Origin: Platynereis dumerilii
Lineage: Eukaryota; Annelida; Polychaeta; Phyllodocida; Nereididae
Assembly (NCBI GenBank): GCA_026936325.1
Contig: JAPTHN010000001.1
Span: 164,718,138 to 164,782,137, forward strand
Reading direction: 5' to 3'
DNA: 64,000 nucleotides
The notes under the pieces are model-generated. The model did no database searches. It was not told where the DNA came from and saw nothing but the letters and a program-made list of their open reading frames with translations. Each line of letters opens with the position of its first letter. Within the stretch, counting starts at the first letter, position 1. A program made the translations under genes and the position numbers. Below are positions 54,640-63,601 of this stretch, in pieces.

Positions 54640-55720
54640 AGATATAAGACTGATGGCAGAACAACAGCTTTATGTGGAGTACCACTGATTGATTTGTCTT
54701 TTAATGTTCTACCGATTGAGCCTTGACATGCGCTACGAGAGAATATTCCAGAAAAAATAATTCCTAGAGCTTTGTTTCACAGTCGGCAGCTTTTTTAGTT
54801 GAATCAGCAGTAGTAAAAAGTAATTCTCCCTGTAATTCACTATATTTCTGGTTTTAATGAAGATTTATAATTTGCATTAATCCCATTTCAATTTATCTCC
54901 AGCCTTTAGAGGTATACCTATATTTAGAGTTGGTAAATTGTGGATTCCTTTTGAAGTTGTTTGCCTTTAAGACTCAAAAGCTTCCCCTGCAGTAGGTCCA
55001 ATTAGCTGTCTGATATTTTATGATTGCATTGAATTAAAGGAGTGAGTCACAAAGATTTAATTAGACTGGAAGCAAATTCAAGTAAGATGGATGGTAATGG
55101 AGAGGCCTGGATGATGCTTGCAGAGATGAATCAAATTTTATTGTTGAATTCCCCTCTGGATGGCAGTGCATGGCATAAGTTCTTAATCATATATCATTCT
55201 TAACTTTAATCATACTGTTACATTTTCATAATTGCTCAATTCCTTCACTTAGAATTATTCCCTTTTTCTCTTGATAACTCTGCAGTTCACATTACCTTAT
55301 GAACATTCAGGTTCATAATTGAACTTGATCACGTAATTGTGAACTTTAATGAGAAATTTACAACTTCCGAAATGAGGTTTCATGTCTCTATTGTTGGTCT
55401 TGCGTTTCATATCTGAGGCTCTGTGTCACACTAAACCCTTGTTGGAAGATGGGATTTTCATGATAAAGTCAGACTTTAAAGGGAAAGTTACGACTGTGTG
55501 GGAGGCGTTTTGCGTGTTAAATGAAAGAAAGAATTTGATGAATGATATTCGAAACATTCTACCTTTTACAGTTGTGATTAACAATTGTCTACTCATTTTT
55601 TAAACATAAGAAAAACAACTTTGGTAGAGAACAAGCTGTTGAATATTTGACACCTCCATACACTCATCCGCAACCTTTCATTTTCATACTTGTCTATAGT
55701 TCACCTCATTGCCTTGTTCC
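54640..55720. other. no gene seen
   Basis: AT-rich sequence. A 73-codon frame at 55,382-55,603 has no splice or motif support. Confidence 0.35.
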
Positions 55721-55724
55721 CCTC

Positions 55725-55795
55725 TTGTCCTGATTAGCCTATCAAGTGCATAAATACAGGACATAAAGCCCGGATCATTCATCCCTCATTCCATC
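55725..55795 (+). repeat. SINE tail fragment
   Basis: cttgtcctgattagcc…aaatacaggacataaagcccggatcattcatcc matches the tail of the SINE at 7845-8075. Confidence 0.5.
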
Positions 55796-55850
55796 GCACT
55801 TGTTTCATTTTATCATTACCACCTTTCTTGTTGTCCTCTGCCAAACGTGC

Positions 55851-56144
55851 TAGTTTCCCCGTGGCCTAATTGGTATGTGTGCTTGTCAACTGGCTTTGAG
55901 GGTTTGGATTCAAATCTCACCCCGGGAACTCACTTTAGTTCGAGCCCATGGGACATTAAATGGAGGTGGGTTGTATCCCTTATTCTATGCTGGGGCAACT
56001 GAAAGACACTGGAAGTCCTTGAATTAATAGGGTATGTTCCAGACTCACAGTCTTCTCATCTCATCATCATACGGCGATCGCCTGCCTCGATATAGCCCAC
56101 TAAGGTGCTGCAGAGGCGTAAAACACAAACAAACAAACAAACAA
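55851..56144 (+). mobile_element. tRNA-headed SINE with perfect 14-bp TSD
   Basis: A-box-like TGGCCTAATTGGT and B-box-like GGATTCAAATC form the Pol III head. A body containing gacattaaatggaggtggg follows, then a (CAAA)n tail (56,121-56,143). The direct repeat TCTGCCAAACGTGC flanks it at 55,837-55,850 and 56,145-56,158, so the insertion is young. The tail suggests mobilisation by a LINE, though not one recognising the (CTTATA)n end at 45.85 kb. Confidence 0.88.
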
Positions 56145-56158
56145 TCTGCCAAACGTGC

Positions 56159-57545
56159 ATCCTTTATCCTAGCCTTAGTTTTGTAGTCCTGATTAGTATT
56201 GCCAGGCAATAAGCAATTTTTTGTATAGAGCTTACACTTACAGTGATACTTCTGATGTTGTCACAACTACGATTTTTGTTGTATGCTGATCCTTGGAGAT
56301 GACAATTGTCGTCAGTGTCTCTGGTTACTGTGGTAATCATCACGGGAATGTGTTCCACACGCTCTGTAGCTTGTATTTCTTTTGATAACAACACTCTTCC
56401 AAGTACACTACAGCTAAAAAGCTGTTAATATCATGGCGCCAAAATGTAACAACAATATTGTCTAAAACAGCGGGAGCTGTACCACACATGAGAATATACA
56501 ACAGGAAAAACAACTTTAGCTGCTCTAGATGAGAATCAAGGGAGAATACTACATGAAAATGACAGTTCCTGCATCAATGTTCTCAGCCTTCCACATCAGA
56601 TGTCTTGATGCAGCCCCTCGTACGAGTGTTAAAAGCATCATGCCAGATGCTGCTATATTGTTCAGTCCGATGGAAGTCTATGAAAAATTGTGAGATCATA
56701 TTGGACATGACAAAAATTCCACACAACGAGCTTGGATCAAATTCATTGGCCAAAAATGAAGGTGCCTGTTGTTCAATGCTTTCTTATGGAATTCACTGAA
56801 AAACCTCATTGCCCTTGTAACTGATATGTGGCATCTAAAAATTGTTTTGATATTTCTTATGCTAAAATTTATAAAAAGTTTATCTCTTCAATATTGGTCT
56901 TCTAGAAAATCTATTTCTATCACATAAAAAACTGGTGAAAAATGATTATGCTAACTGATACACCTATGAGGCTGAACGTTCACTGCAATGATAAGCTAGG
57001 ATAACCGCAAGAAGCGTATGAATATGACCATCTCATTATATGTGTATTGTGTAATTATCATAATATTATCTCAGGCAATTGAAGCAGAACACTGAAAAAA
57101 GGACAATTTTGCTTAAAGATAGACATCGATTTGTCGAGGGAAGTTGGACTCCACAGTACAAAAAGGTCATAGGTTGCCAGTCTGTTCCAAATGGAGAATG
57201 ATGCTGATGCCATGCGGCATTGCTGGTAGTATTTATTAGACTAGCAGGAACTGCTCGTCTATTGGGAATGCTGGATGATGCCAGGATCCTGTCCCCTGGG
57301 ACATTGATTGTACGTACATGCTTGTCGTCTGCCAAGTGGTCATTGTGTGAGATCAAGTAGCCCCAGCTATCGTCGTATTTGGGCCTTGCTTACCTGCCCA
57401 TTGCCTCAAGTAAACAATGCTCATGCGGCGTGCTGATTGCCAAGGCATTTCACTGCTCACGGCCGTAGTAAATAACTTTATTACATTGGTAAATTAGGGG
57501 CGTGTTCGTCTGTCAAAATCGCCGTAGCCTGATGCATTTCGGGAG
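56159..57545. other. no gene seen
   Basis: No exon-like segment or repeat I can support. Confidence 0.35.
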
Positions 57546-57564
57546 TTTCATCTCTCAAACTGAA

Positions 57565-57679
57565 GTCGACATAATAACCGAATTCACCCGAGCGCAGCCG
57601 AACCAAGCCATTCGTAGCCAATCAAAAACGTTTCAACGGCCTTGACCTCGGAACGTCCTTCGCCTTTTTGGCTCGCAAT
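57565..57679. repeat. left inverted terminal repeat of DIRS element
   Basis: About 115 bp starting gtcgacataataaccg. Inverse of 62,512-62,628 at roughly 95% identity. The outer extension 57,546-57,564 is specific to this end. Confidence 0.9.
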
Positions 57680-57950
57680 TATCCAGACGATTTTTTTCTC
57701 AGTGTGAGTTTTCGGTGTTTTACATTGGTTTTCGGACCGATCTTTACTTGTTTTACTTGACCTCGGCTGGAGGCTATTGTCAGGCTACTTTTGAGCTTGT
57801 TTTCCATTTTGTAACGCCTGTTTTCTGGTGTTTTAGGTGCGGGCGAGCCCGGCTGGGGCTTGGATCCTTTCCCGCCTTTTGCTCTCGGCTGGAGATGCGC
57901 TTTGTTGACACCTGTCAAACTTGGGATTTGGCTGGAATCCTATATTTTTG

Positions 57951-58012
57951 GTGAGTACTGGCTGAGTGCTTGTTTATTAACTCTTAACAAGGGTTATATC
58001 TTTCTGTTGTAG
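57951..58012 (+). other. possible 62-bp intron in DIRS leader
   Basis: g|gtgagtactgg donor, ttattaac/cttaac branch-like words and a tttctgttgtag acceptor, 22 bases before the gag-like ATG. All signals are strong for so short a segment. Function is inferred from sequence alone. Confidence 0.5.
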
Positions 58013-58033
58013 AGCTCTGTACAACACAGAAGG

Positions 58034-60082
58034 ATGGAAAAGATGAATGTGGGGCCGCTTGGTCAACCTGGACCTGGTCAGCCGTTGAACAGCTACGGAC
58101 CGCCTGGTCATGTGACTTTTCCCTTGAGACCGGGTATGTTGCAGCCACCACCGCCGGGTGTTGCGCCCCGGCCGATGTTTCCATCTTCGCCCATGCCGAT
58201 GGGACCGATGATGTGGCCTACGATGGGCTGGCCCTGCCCGGGGCCTGTCATGAACCCCCCAGTGATACCCTCGGAGGAGGCACCGGAGGAGGAGCCACAG
58301 GCCAAGTACGCCCGTTACGAGGCCCGGACGACCCCGGAGAACGAGTGGCATCTGAGGGATGATCTCAGAGAGCATGTGGTGGACCACATCCGGGATTTCT
58401 CCGGTGAGGAGATAAAGAAGTTGAGAGAGGACTGCCCTAAGCCAGCAGAGGCCTTCCTCAAGCCCAAGGGCATGGATAAAGAGATGTGGGCGTTAATACC
58501 CAAGCGCCAACTAGACCGTGCTAAAGATTATGACAATACCTTGAAGGCGTTGTACGTGGCTTCAGCGGATGTGATGGGGCCACTGTCCAAGGCATGGTCA
58601 GATCTGGACAGGGGACGCCAGCGAGTGGTGGATGGCCTAGAGTCTGATTGCGATCTGGCCTCAGTTCTGACCTCACTGGAGGCGGCGACTTTGTTAATGG
58701 GTCACTTGTTTTACGTGTTAGACCACAAACGACGTCTGTGGGCGTTGAAAGCCTTTTTGAAGGAGTCAAGGTTGGCTCCCCAGATTCTGAAGGAGGCGGA
58801 AGAGGGGACCACAAAGTGGCCTTCACAGACAGAACTCTTTGGGAAGGATTTCTTCACGGAGCAGTTGAAGGACAAAGCCAAGGAGGGCAAAGTGATGCAG
58901 GAAGTCAGAAAATCCTTGGGTCGTGGTCAAGGACAATTACGTCCCAGAACCCCGCAACAGCCTCAACAGCCCTTTCGAGGCCCCCCCCCTGGTGGTCTGC
59001 GACACCAGTGGGGGTCTTACGGCAGATTCGGACATCAACATCCGACCCAAATGCCTACCCCGGCTTCCACCCCAAGAGCGGCCAGCACTAAAGGGGCTAA
59101 AACGGAGAATGCCAACCACACCACCCCAAAAGGCCGTGGACGAGGGAAAGCCTCAACCTCGGGATCTAGGTATGTATCTGGGGGAGATTGGGGAAGTTTT
59201 AACTTCGACTCTGCTAAAGCTAGCAGATTTGATCCCGCACCCGCAGATCACCAAACTGGGCTGGGATTTGACCGACAGGACACACTTGCCGGTTGGGGGA
59301 CGTTTAAGAATGTTTGTTCACAATTGGGAAATTGTAACCCAGGATCCAATAATCTTGTCTGCAATACAAGGTTACAAGTTGGACCTCACAATGACGCCGC
59401 GTCAAAAACGCCCCATGAAGGAGCTGCCGTTTCCGCCGCACCAGCGCGATTTAGTACAAACGGAAGTGCAAGCGTTGCTAGACAAACAAGCGATTCAATT
59501 AGTGAACCCCGAAACAGTTCAGTTTTGGAGTCAAATTTTTCTGAGGGAAAAAAAGGGGGGGGGACAGCGACCTGTCTTCAACCTGAAAAAGTTGAACCAG
59601 TTCGTACGTTACGAACATTTCAAGATGGAGAGTATGGCAATGTTGTCAACGTTGATCCAGAAAGGGGATTGGATGGTCAAGACCGATATCAAGGACGCAT
59701 ACCTATGTGTTCCGATAAGCCCGGAGCATCAACCGCTGCTGGGATTTTGGTGGAAGGACGAGGCGTACATGTTCAAGGTATGTCCGTTCGGGCTGGGCTC
59801 TGCGCCCAGACTGTTCACAAAGATTTTGAAACCAGCAGTAGCGTTCCTCAGGCGGCTAGGAATCAGGCTTCTAATTTATTTAGACGATATGCTAGTCCTG
59901 AACCAGAGCAAAGAAAGACTGACGAGAGATCGGGACACAGCCTTGTTTGTGTTGCAGATGTTGGGGTTTGTGATAAATTGGAAGAAATCAATGTTAACCC
60001 CATCTCAGAATCTGGAGTTTCTGGGCTTCCAGGTGGACTCCAGGCAAATGTCGCTGAATTTGCCACAGGAGAAAATAGATGA
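58034..60082 (+). CDS. DIRS gag-like protein
   Basis: Pro/Gly/Met-rich N-terminus (MEKMNVGPLGQPGPGQ…), then an acidic linker and a helical domain (about residues 90-300; RDDLREHVVDHIRDF, TSLEAATLLMGHLFYVLDHK). A basic Gln/Pro/Gly-rich tail follows. The helical core is the part conserved in DIRS gag-like proteins and is expected to bind element RNA. The last ~300 codons overlap the reverse transcriptase frame, and their composition suggests they matter little. Confidence 0.75.
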   Translation: MEKMNVGPLGQPGPGQPLNSYGPPGHVTFPLRPGMLQPPPPGVAPRPMFPSSPMPMGPMMWPTMGWPCPGPVMNPPVIPSEEAPEEEPQAKYARYEARTTPENEWHLRDDLREHVVDHIRDFSGEEIKKLREDCPKPAEAFLKPKGMDKEMWALIPKRQLDRAKDYDNTLKALYVASADVMGPLSKAWSDLDRGRQRVVDGLESDCDLASVLTSLEAATLLMGHLFYVLDHKRRLWALKAFLKESRLAPQILKEAEEGTTKWPSQTELFGKDFFTEQLKDKAKEGKVMQEVRKSLGRGQGQLRPRTPQQPQQPFRGPPPGGLRHQWGSYGRFGHQHPTQMPTPASTPRAASTKGAKTENANHTTPKGRGRGKASTSGSRYVSGGDWGSFNFDSAKASRFDPAPADHQTGLGFDRQDTLAGWGTFKNVCSQLGNCNPGSNNLVCNTRLQVGPHNDAASKTPHEGAAVSAAPARFSTNGSASVARQTSDSISEPRNSSVLESNFSEGKKGGGTATCLQPEKVEPVRTLRTFQDGEYGNVVNVDPERGLDGQDRYQGRIPMCSDKPGASTAAGILVEGRGVHVQGMSVRAGLCAQTVHKDFETSSSVPQAARNQASNLFRRYASPEPEQRKTDERSGHSLVCVADVGVCDKLEEINVNPISESGVSGLPGGLQANVAEFATGENR

Positions 60083-60275
60083 CATCCGGCTGAGATGTCA
60101 AACTGTGTTGCACGAAGGGAAAACTTCTGTGAGGAAATTAGCCAAGTTAATAGGCAAGTTGACTGCAACAGCACAAGGGGTACTTTCAGCCCCCTCTTTT
60201 ATCGTCAACTGCAAATGCAGAAAACCAGAGCACTTTGCATGGGAGGGCAATCGTACGAGAGCCCGGTGGAGTTAA
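58923..60275 (+). CDS. DIRS reverse transcriptase
   Basis: Palm and fingers signatures: RPVFNLKKLNQFV, DWMVKTDIKDAYLCVPI and the catalytic YLDDMLV (~residue 318). NLEFLGFQVDS follows and leads to the connection domain. The style (IKDAY, GLGSAPRLFTK) is that of DIRS/PAT elements rather than LTR-gypsy. It overlaps the gag-like frame upstream and the RNase H frame downstream, as is common in this family. Confidence 0.92.
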   Translation: MVKDNYVPEPRNSLNSPFEAPPLVVCDTSGGLTADSDINIRPKCLPRLPPQERPALKGLKRRMPTTPPQKAVDEGKPQPRDLGMYLGEIGEVLTSTLLKLADLIPHPQITKLGWDLTDRTHLPVGGRLRMFVHNWEIVTQDPIILSAIQGYKLDLTMTPRQKRPMKELPFPPHQRDLVQTEVQALLDKQAIQLVNPETVQFWSQIFLREKKGGGQRPVFNLKKLNQFVRYEHFKMESMAMLSTLIQKGDWMVKTDIKDAYLCVPISPEHQPLLGFWWKDEAYMFKVCPFGLGSAPRLFTKILKPAVAFLRRLGIRLLIYLDDMLVLNQSKERLTRDRDTALFVLQMLGFVINWKKSMLTPSQNLEFLGFQVDSRQMSLNLPQEKIDDIRLRCQTVLHEGKTSVRKLAKLIGKLTATAQGVLSAPSFIVNCKCRKPEHFAWEGNRTRARWS

Positions 60276-61318
60276 CTCCGGAATGCAAGAAGGAACTGCG
60301 ATGGTGGATAGAAGAGTTGAAGGATTGCAATGGGAAGGCCTTACTAACCCCAGTGCCAGATTTGATTATTACGAGCGATGCGTCAAAATCAGGTTGGGGG
60401 GGAGAGGTCAATGGGGTGAAGACCCAGGGTCTGTGGTCGGAGGAAGAATCACAGCTACACATCAACATTCTAGAGATGAAAGCAGCAGAATTTTTGGTGA
60501 GAGCTTTCACGAAAGACCAAGTGAAGATTCACTGTCATCTGAGATTGGACAACCAATCTTGTGTTGCTCAGATAAACAAGATGGGGGGGACAAGATCAAA
60601 GAACTTGTTCGAAGCAGTGAGCTCACTTTGGGGCTATTGCCTGAAGAAGGAGATCACTCTTACTGCAGAACATCTCCCGGGGTCGCTAAATGTGATAGCG
60701 GACGAGCAGTCGCGAGTGTACGCCGATGCCAGCAATTGGCAACTACGGCGAGAGTATTTCCAGAGAATAAATTTGTTATTGGGTCCATTAGAAGTGGACT
60801 TGTTTGCAGACAGATTGAACTCCCAGTTGTCAAAGTATGCCAGCTGGAAACCGGATCCGGGAGCGATCCAGGTAGATGCTTTGGTGATGAATTGGAAGGG
60901 AATCAAAGCCTACGCTTTTCCCCCATTTTGCCTGATAGGACGATGTTTAGGGAAAGTCAGGAAAGATCAGGCAACGGTGGTTCTAGTTGCACCAGTGTGG
61001 ACGGCACAAGTGTGGTACCCACAGCTCATTTCAATGGTAGTGGATTACCCCATACTGTTACCACCGCATCCCTTGCTTCTGAGCTCCCCGAGGGGAGAGC
61101 CACATCCCTTGTTACAACAAGGGGGGCTGAATCTAGCAGTATGGAAAATATCTGGGAATGTGAAGCTGGTGCAGGAATTTCATCAGCAGCTAGAGACATC
61201 ATTAGAGATGCTAGAAGAAGCGGAACTAGGAAAGCTTATGGCAGTTCCTGGCAAAAGTGGGCTAGCTGGTGCCACACAAGACAAACTGATCCCTTTCAAG
61301 CACCTTTGGGACATTTGA
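60095..61318 (+). CDS. DIRS RNase H and methylase-like domains
   Basis: RNase H signatures: ITSDASKSGWGGEV (~92), NILEMKAAEFL and LRLDNQSCVAQIN. A second conserved block follows (PLEVDLFADRLNSQLSKYASW…AYAFPPFCLIGR). Workers on DIRS elements relate this block to a DNA adenine methylase fold. The frame overlaps the recombinase frame, an arrangement known for the family. Confidence 0.82.
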   Translation: MSNCVARRENFCEEISQVNRQVDCNSTRGTFSPLFYRQLQMQKTRALCMGGQSYESPVELTPECKKELRWWIEELKDCNGKALLTPVPDLIITSDASKSGWGGEVNGVKTQGLWSEEESQLHINILEMKAAEFLVRAFTKDQVKIHCHLRLDNQSCVAQINKMGGTRSKNLFEAVSSLWGYCLKKEITLTAEHLPGSLNVIADEQSRVYADASNWQLRREYFQRINLLLGPLEVDLFADRLNSQLSKYASWKPDPGAIQVDALVMNWKGIKAYAFPPFCLIGRCLGKVRKDQATVVLVAPVWTAQVWYPQLISMVVDYPILLPPHPLLLSSPRGEPHPLLQQGGLNLAVWKISGNVKLVQEFHQQLETSLEMLEEAELGKLMAVPGKSGLAGATQDKLIPFKHLWDI

Positions 61319-62115
61319 TCAATTTCTTAACAGAACTGTTTGAGACTGGCATGGAGTACAGCACTTTGAATGGATATAGGTCTGCTATATCGGCTCACCA
61401 TTATGGCATTAGTGGGGTTAAGGTGGGACAACACCCGCAGATTTGTGCTTTGTTGAAAGGTATGTTCAACAGGAGGCCACCACAACCTAGATATATGACG
61501 ACTTGGGATGTGGACGTAGTTCTGAAATTGTTCAGAGATTGGCCTGAGAACAGGGTGTTGAACCTGAAACAATTGTCGCTCAAGGTGACAATGTTAATGG
61601 CTCTCACGGGAGCTATGAGGAGATCAGAATTGCATCTGTTGCGGATCGACCAAATGTTAGATTTGGGAGATAAGATCCAATTTCACATTGGAGGCTTGAC
61701 CAAAACTAGGAAAGTAGGCCAAGGCCCGGTAATTGTGGAATTTTCAGCTTATTCACGAGATGAGAAACTAGATGTAGTTCAGAGCATCAGGGCTTATTGG
61801 TCAAGGTCATTTCACATTAGAGGTGACGGGAAACAACTCCTGATCAGTTTCATCAAACCACACAGGGCAATTGTGGCGTGTTCGGTGTCAAGATGGTTGC
61901 AAACTTGCATGGAATTAGCGGGGATTGACACTAGCGTGTATAAAGCTCACTCAACTAGAGGGGCTTCGGTTTCGAAAGCAAAGGCAATGGGTTTGTCTGC
62001 TCAAGAAATAATGGCCAGAGCAAATTGGGCCAGGGAAATGACGTTTAAACGTTATTATCACAGAACAACAAGTTCTGTAAATTTCCAAGAAGCAGTCTTA
62101 AATGCTAAGACATAG
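60235..62115 (+). CDS. DIRS tyrosine recombinase
   Basis: The conserved part begins around residue 290 (SGTRKAYGSSWQKWASWC). Catalytic residues are in order: Arg in GAMRRSEL (~459), His-x-x-Arg in AHSTRGASV (~571) and Tyr in TFKRYYHRT (~604). This replaces a DDE integrase and explains the absence of a target duplication. The first half overlaps the RNase H frame and is probably not part of the mature enzyme. Confidence 0.92.
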   Translation: MHGRAIVREPGGVNSGMQEGTAMVDRRVEGLQWEGLTNPSARFDYYERCVKIRLGGRGQWGEDPGSVVGGRITATHQHSRDESSRIFGESFHERPSEDSLSSEIGQPILCCSDKQDGGDKIKELVRSSELTLGLLPEEGDHSYCRTSPGVAKCDSGRAVASVRRCQQLATTARVFPENKFVIGSIRSGLVCRQIELPVVKVCQLETGSGSDPGRCFGDELEGNQSLRFSPILPDRTMFRESQERSGNGGSSCTSVDGTSVVPTAHFNGSGLPHTVTTASLASELPEGRATSLVTTRGAESSSMENIWECEAGAGISSAARDIIRDARRSGTRKAYGSSWQKWASWCHTRQTDPFQAPLGHLINFLTELFETGMEYSTLNGYRSAISAHHYGISGVKVGQHPQICALLKGMFNRRPPQPRYMTTWDVDVVLKLFRDWPENRVLNLKQLSLKVTMLMALTGAMRRSELHLLRIDQMLDLGDKIQFHIGGLTKTRKVGQGPVIVEFSAYSRDEKLDVVQSIRAYWSRSFHIRGDGKQLLISFIKPHRAIVACSVSRWLQTCMELAGIDTSVYKAHSTRGASVSKAKAMGLSAQEIMARANWAREMTFKRYYHRTTSSVNFQEAVLNAKT

Positions 62116-62125
62116 GCTTTAAACT

Positions 62126-62237
62126 TTCGGTTATTATGTCGACTTCAGTTTGAGAGATGAAATTTATAATTTTATCAGTGTGCTTTGCACACGCTCATGA
62201 AATTAGAATTTCATGAGCAAACTTAAGTCGACATAAT
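62126..62237. repeat. internal complementary region of DIRS element
   Basis: 62,126-62,162 is the inverse of the left end (57,546-57,582). 62,160-62,237 is the inverse of the right end (62,618-62,695). The two parts overlap by aaa. This is the template that joins both ends into a circle in the DIRS replication model. Confidence 0.95.
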
Positions 62238-62385
62238 AACATCCCACCCTAAACCCACCCAGGGACTAATTATGGGTTTACTTTCTTTTCAGAGAGTGAA
62301 CTGAGCCGGGAGGAGTGAACTGGTACTGTATATAGCTGTATATATTTTCACATTAAATTGATATTTATGATTCATTGTAATCAAT

Positions 62386-62391
62386 AATAAA
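62386..62391 (+). terminator. poly(A) signal of DIRS element
   Basis: AATAAA between the internal complementary region and the right repeat. Confidence 0.5.
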
Positions 62392-62511
62392 ATTATTTAT
62401 TAATTGGTGAACTATTTGTTTGTCATCAATTGTCTCTTTATATTGCAAGCTGCTCAGCAGTGAGGAGGATGTAGGGAGGAATCTGCAGCAGCTTTAGTTT
62501 TCTTCTTTTTG

Positions 62512-62695
62512 TTTGCGAGCCATTTTTGGGCGTAGGTCGTTCCGAGGTCAAGGCCATTGAAACGTTTTTGATTGGCTACGAATGGCTTGGTTCGGCTGCG
62601 CTCGGGTGAATTCGGTTATTATGTCGACTTAAGTTTGCTCATGAAATTCTAATTTCATGAGCGTGTGCAAAGCACACTGATAAAATTATAAATTT
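62512..62695. repeat. right inverted terminal repeat and extension of DIRS element
   Basis: 62,512-62,628 mirrors the left repeat. 62,629-62,695 is the end-specific extension, with the inverted words gctcatgaaattc/aatttcatgagc and gtgtgc/gcacac. Confidence 0.9.
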
Positions 62696-62751
62696 GTGGA
62701 TACGTTGATCATTTCAGAACCGCCAGGTGGGGCTTTCATCAAGATTAGCGA

Positions 62752-62770
62752 TTGTAGCGCCATCTGTTGT
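62752..62770. promoter_or_regulatory. CTCF-like motif
   Basis: agcgccatctgttg, on the minus strand caacagatggcgct, agrees with most positions of the CTCF core. One motif only, by eye. Confidence 0.25.
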
Positions 62771-62876
62771 ATAATTAGTTAGGATTCGCGCTATGTTATT
62801 GCTGAAGAAGAATGAACTTTTCTATACTTCTCATCAGCTTCGTGGTTATTCCTAAGTTACCTAGAGGTTACCTAGC

Positions 62877-63011
62877 ATGTGGGCTCGTCCAAAGATCAAG
62901 ACTGACCATGATGCTGAAGTTTTGAGGCCAGGAAATTCAGGAAATGGAACTTTGCAACTGCTTACATGTGACAAGTGTCACTGTCAGACAAACCAAAATC
63001 TGCTATGTATG
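62877..63011 (+). CDS. host exon candidate with Cys motif
   Basis: ATG at 62,877 opens 45 codons ending at a strong ATG|gtgagt donor in phase 0. The sequence is hydrophilic (MWARPKIKTDHDAEVL) and ends in CDKCHCQTNQNLLC, a possible zinc-binding cluster cut by the splice site. Upstream, the frame is open back to 62,865, where an acceptor-like ttacctag lies, so it could also be internal. Protein not recognised. The exon starts only 180 bp after the DIRS element. Confidence 0.45.
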
Positions 63012-63508
63012 GTGAGTTAATTTCAATCCACACCTTTGCTATTGAATTCTCGTTTCATTTCCGATAGATTTATGATCGGTCCGACAGAATTTCGCACCCA
63101 GTCGGATCATCTTACCGACTGGCCTGTCAATACACTAAATAAGGCTTTGAAACAACCCTTTTATCGCTCATATGAACGAGCGTCACTTGCGTGTCAATGC
63201 AGCAGTTGACAATTGGTTTCCTCAATGTAATCAATTGGAGAAGCTTCAAATAATGCTCTAATTGCAATTCTGGTGGGTTCCTGACCCTTTTCCCTCTCTC
63301 AGTTACCTTAATTGCCATTGAGGAACAGCACATGGGGTGAAGCTGACAGGTGTCAAAGCTGATTGCACTTTGCTGTGTAGTGTGTATCTTTGACAATAGA
63401 CCAGCAGCACAGTAATGTACTTCTGAGAGAGGCTCCAGCTGCCTTCAGAGATCTACCTGGTTACTGGTATGGGATTTAATTTTACTTGTTTGTTTTTTTA
63501 CATTTCAG
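63012..63508. other. presumed intron
   Basis: Between a good donor and a good acceptor. However, the flanking exon phases do not match each other, so at least one exon is missing or the two belong to different genes. Confidence 0.35.
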
Positions 63509-63601
63509 TTGGGCCTATAGTTACTGGGCTCCCTGAACAGACTGAGCTGCAGGAAGGAGTTGCTATAACTATGCATATTAATCAGGATTCAAAGTTCAAA
63601 A
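63509..63601 (+). CDS. host exon candidate, unknown
   Basis: Strong acceptor (ttgtttttttacatttcag) and donor (aaaa|gtatgt) frame 93 bp, open in one phase only. They encode GPIVTGLPEQTELQEGVAI and MHINQDSKFK. The pattern faintly recalls the first strands of an Ig-like domain; this is not enough for a call. Phase 1 at both ends. Confidence 0.4.

Larger units (their letters stand above)
57546..62695 (+). mobile_element. DIRS-type tyrosine-recombinase retroelement, 5.15 kb
   Basis: Carries gag-like, reverse transcriptase/RNase H and tyrosine recombinase frames in overlapping arrangement. Inverted terminal repeats are at 57,565-57,679 and 62,512-62,628. The unique outer extensions of both ends are reproduced, inverted and joined, in an internal complementary region at 62,126-62,237. 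This is the DIRS1-group architecture for a circular intermediate. There is no target duplication, only ttt at both edges, as expected for recombinase insertion. It looks whole or nearly so, with perhaps one break, and is young. Confidence 0.95.

Noticed and set aside
57679-58387. Minus-strand frames at the start of the DIRS element
   Set aside because: Antisense shadows of the leader and the GC-rich gag-like coding region.
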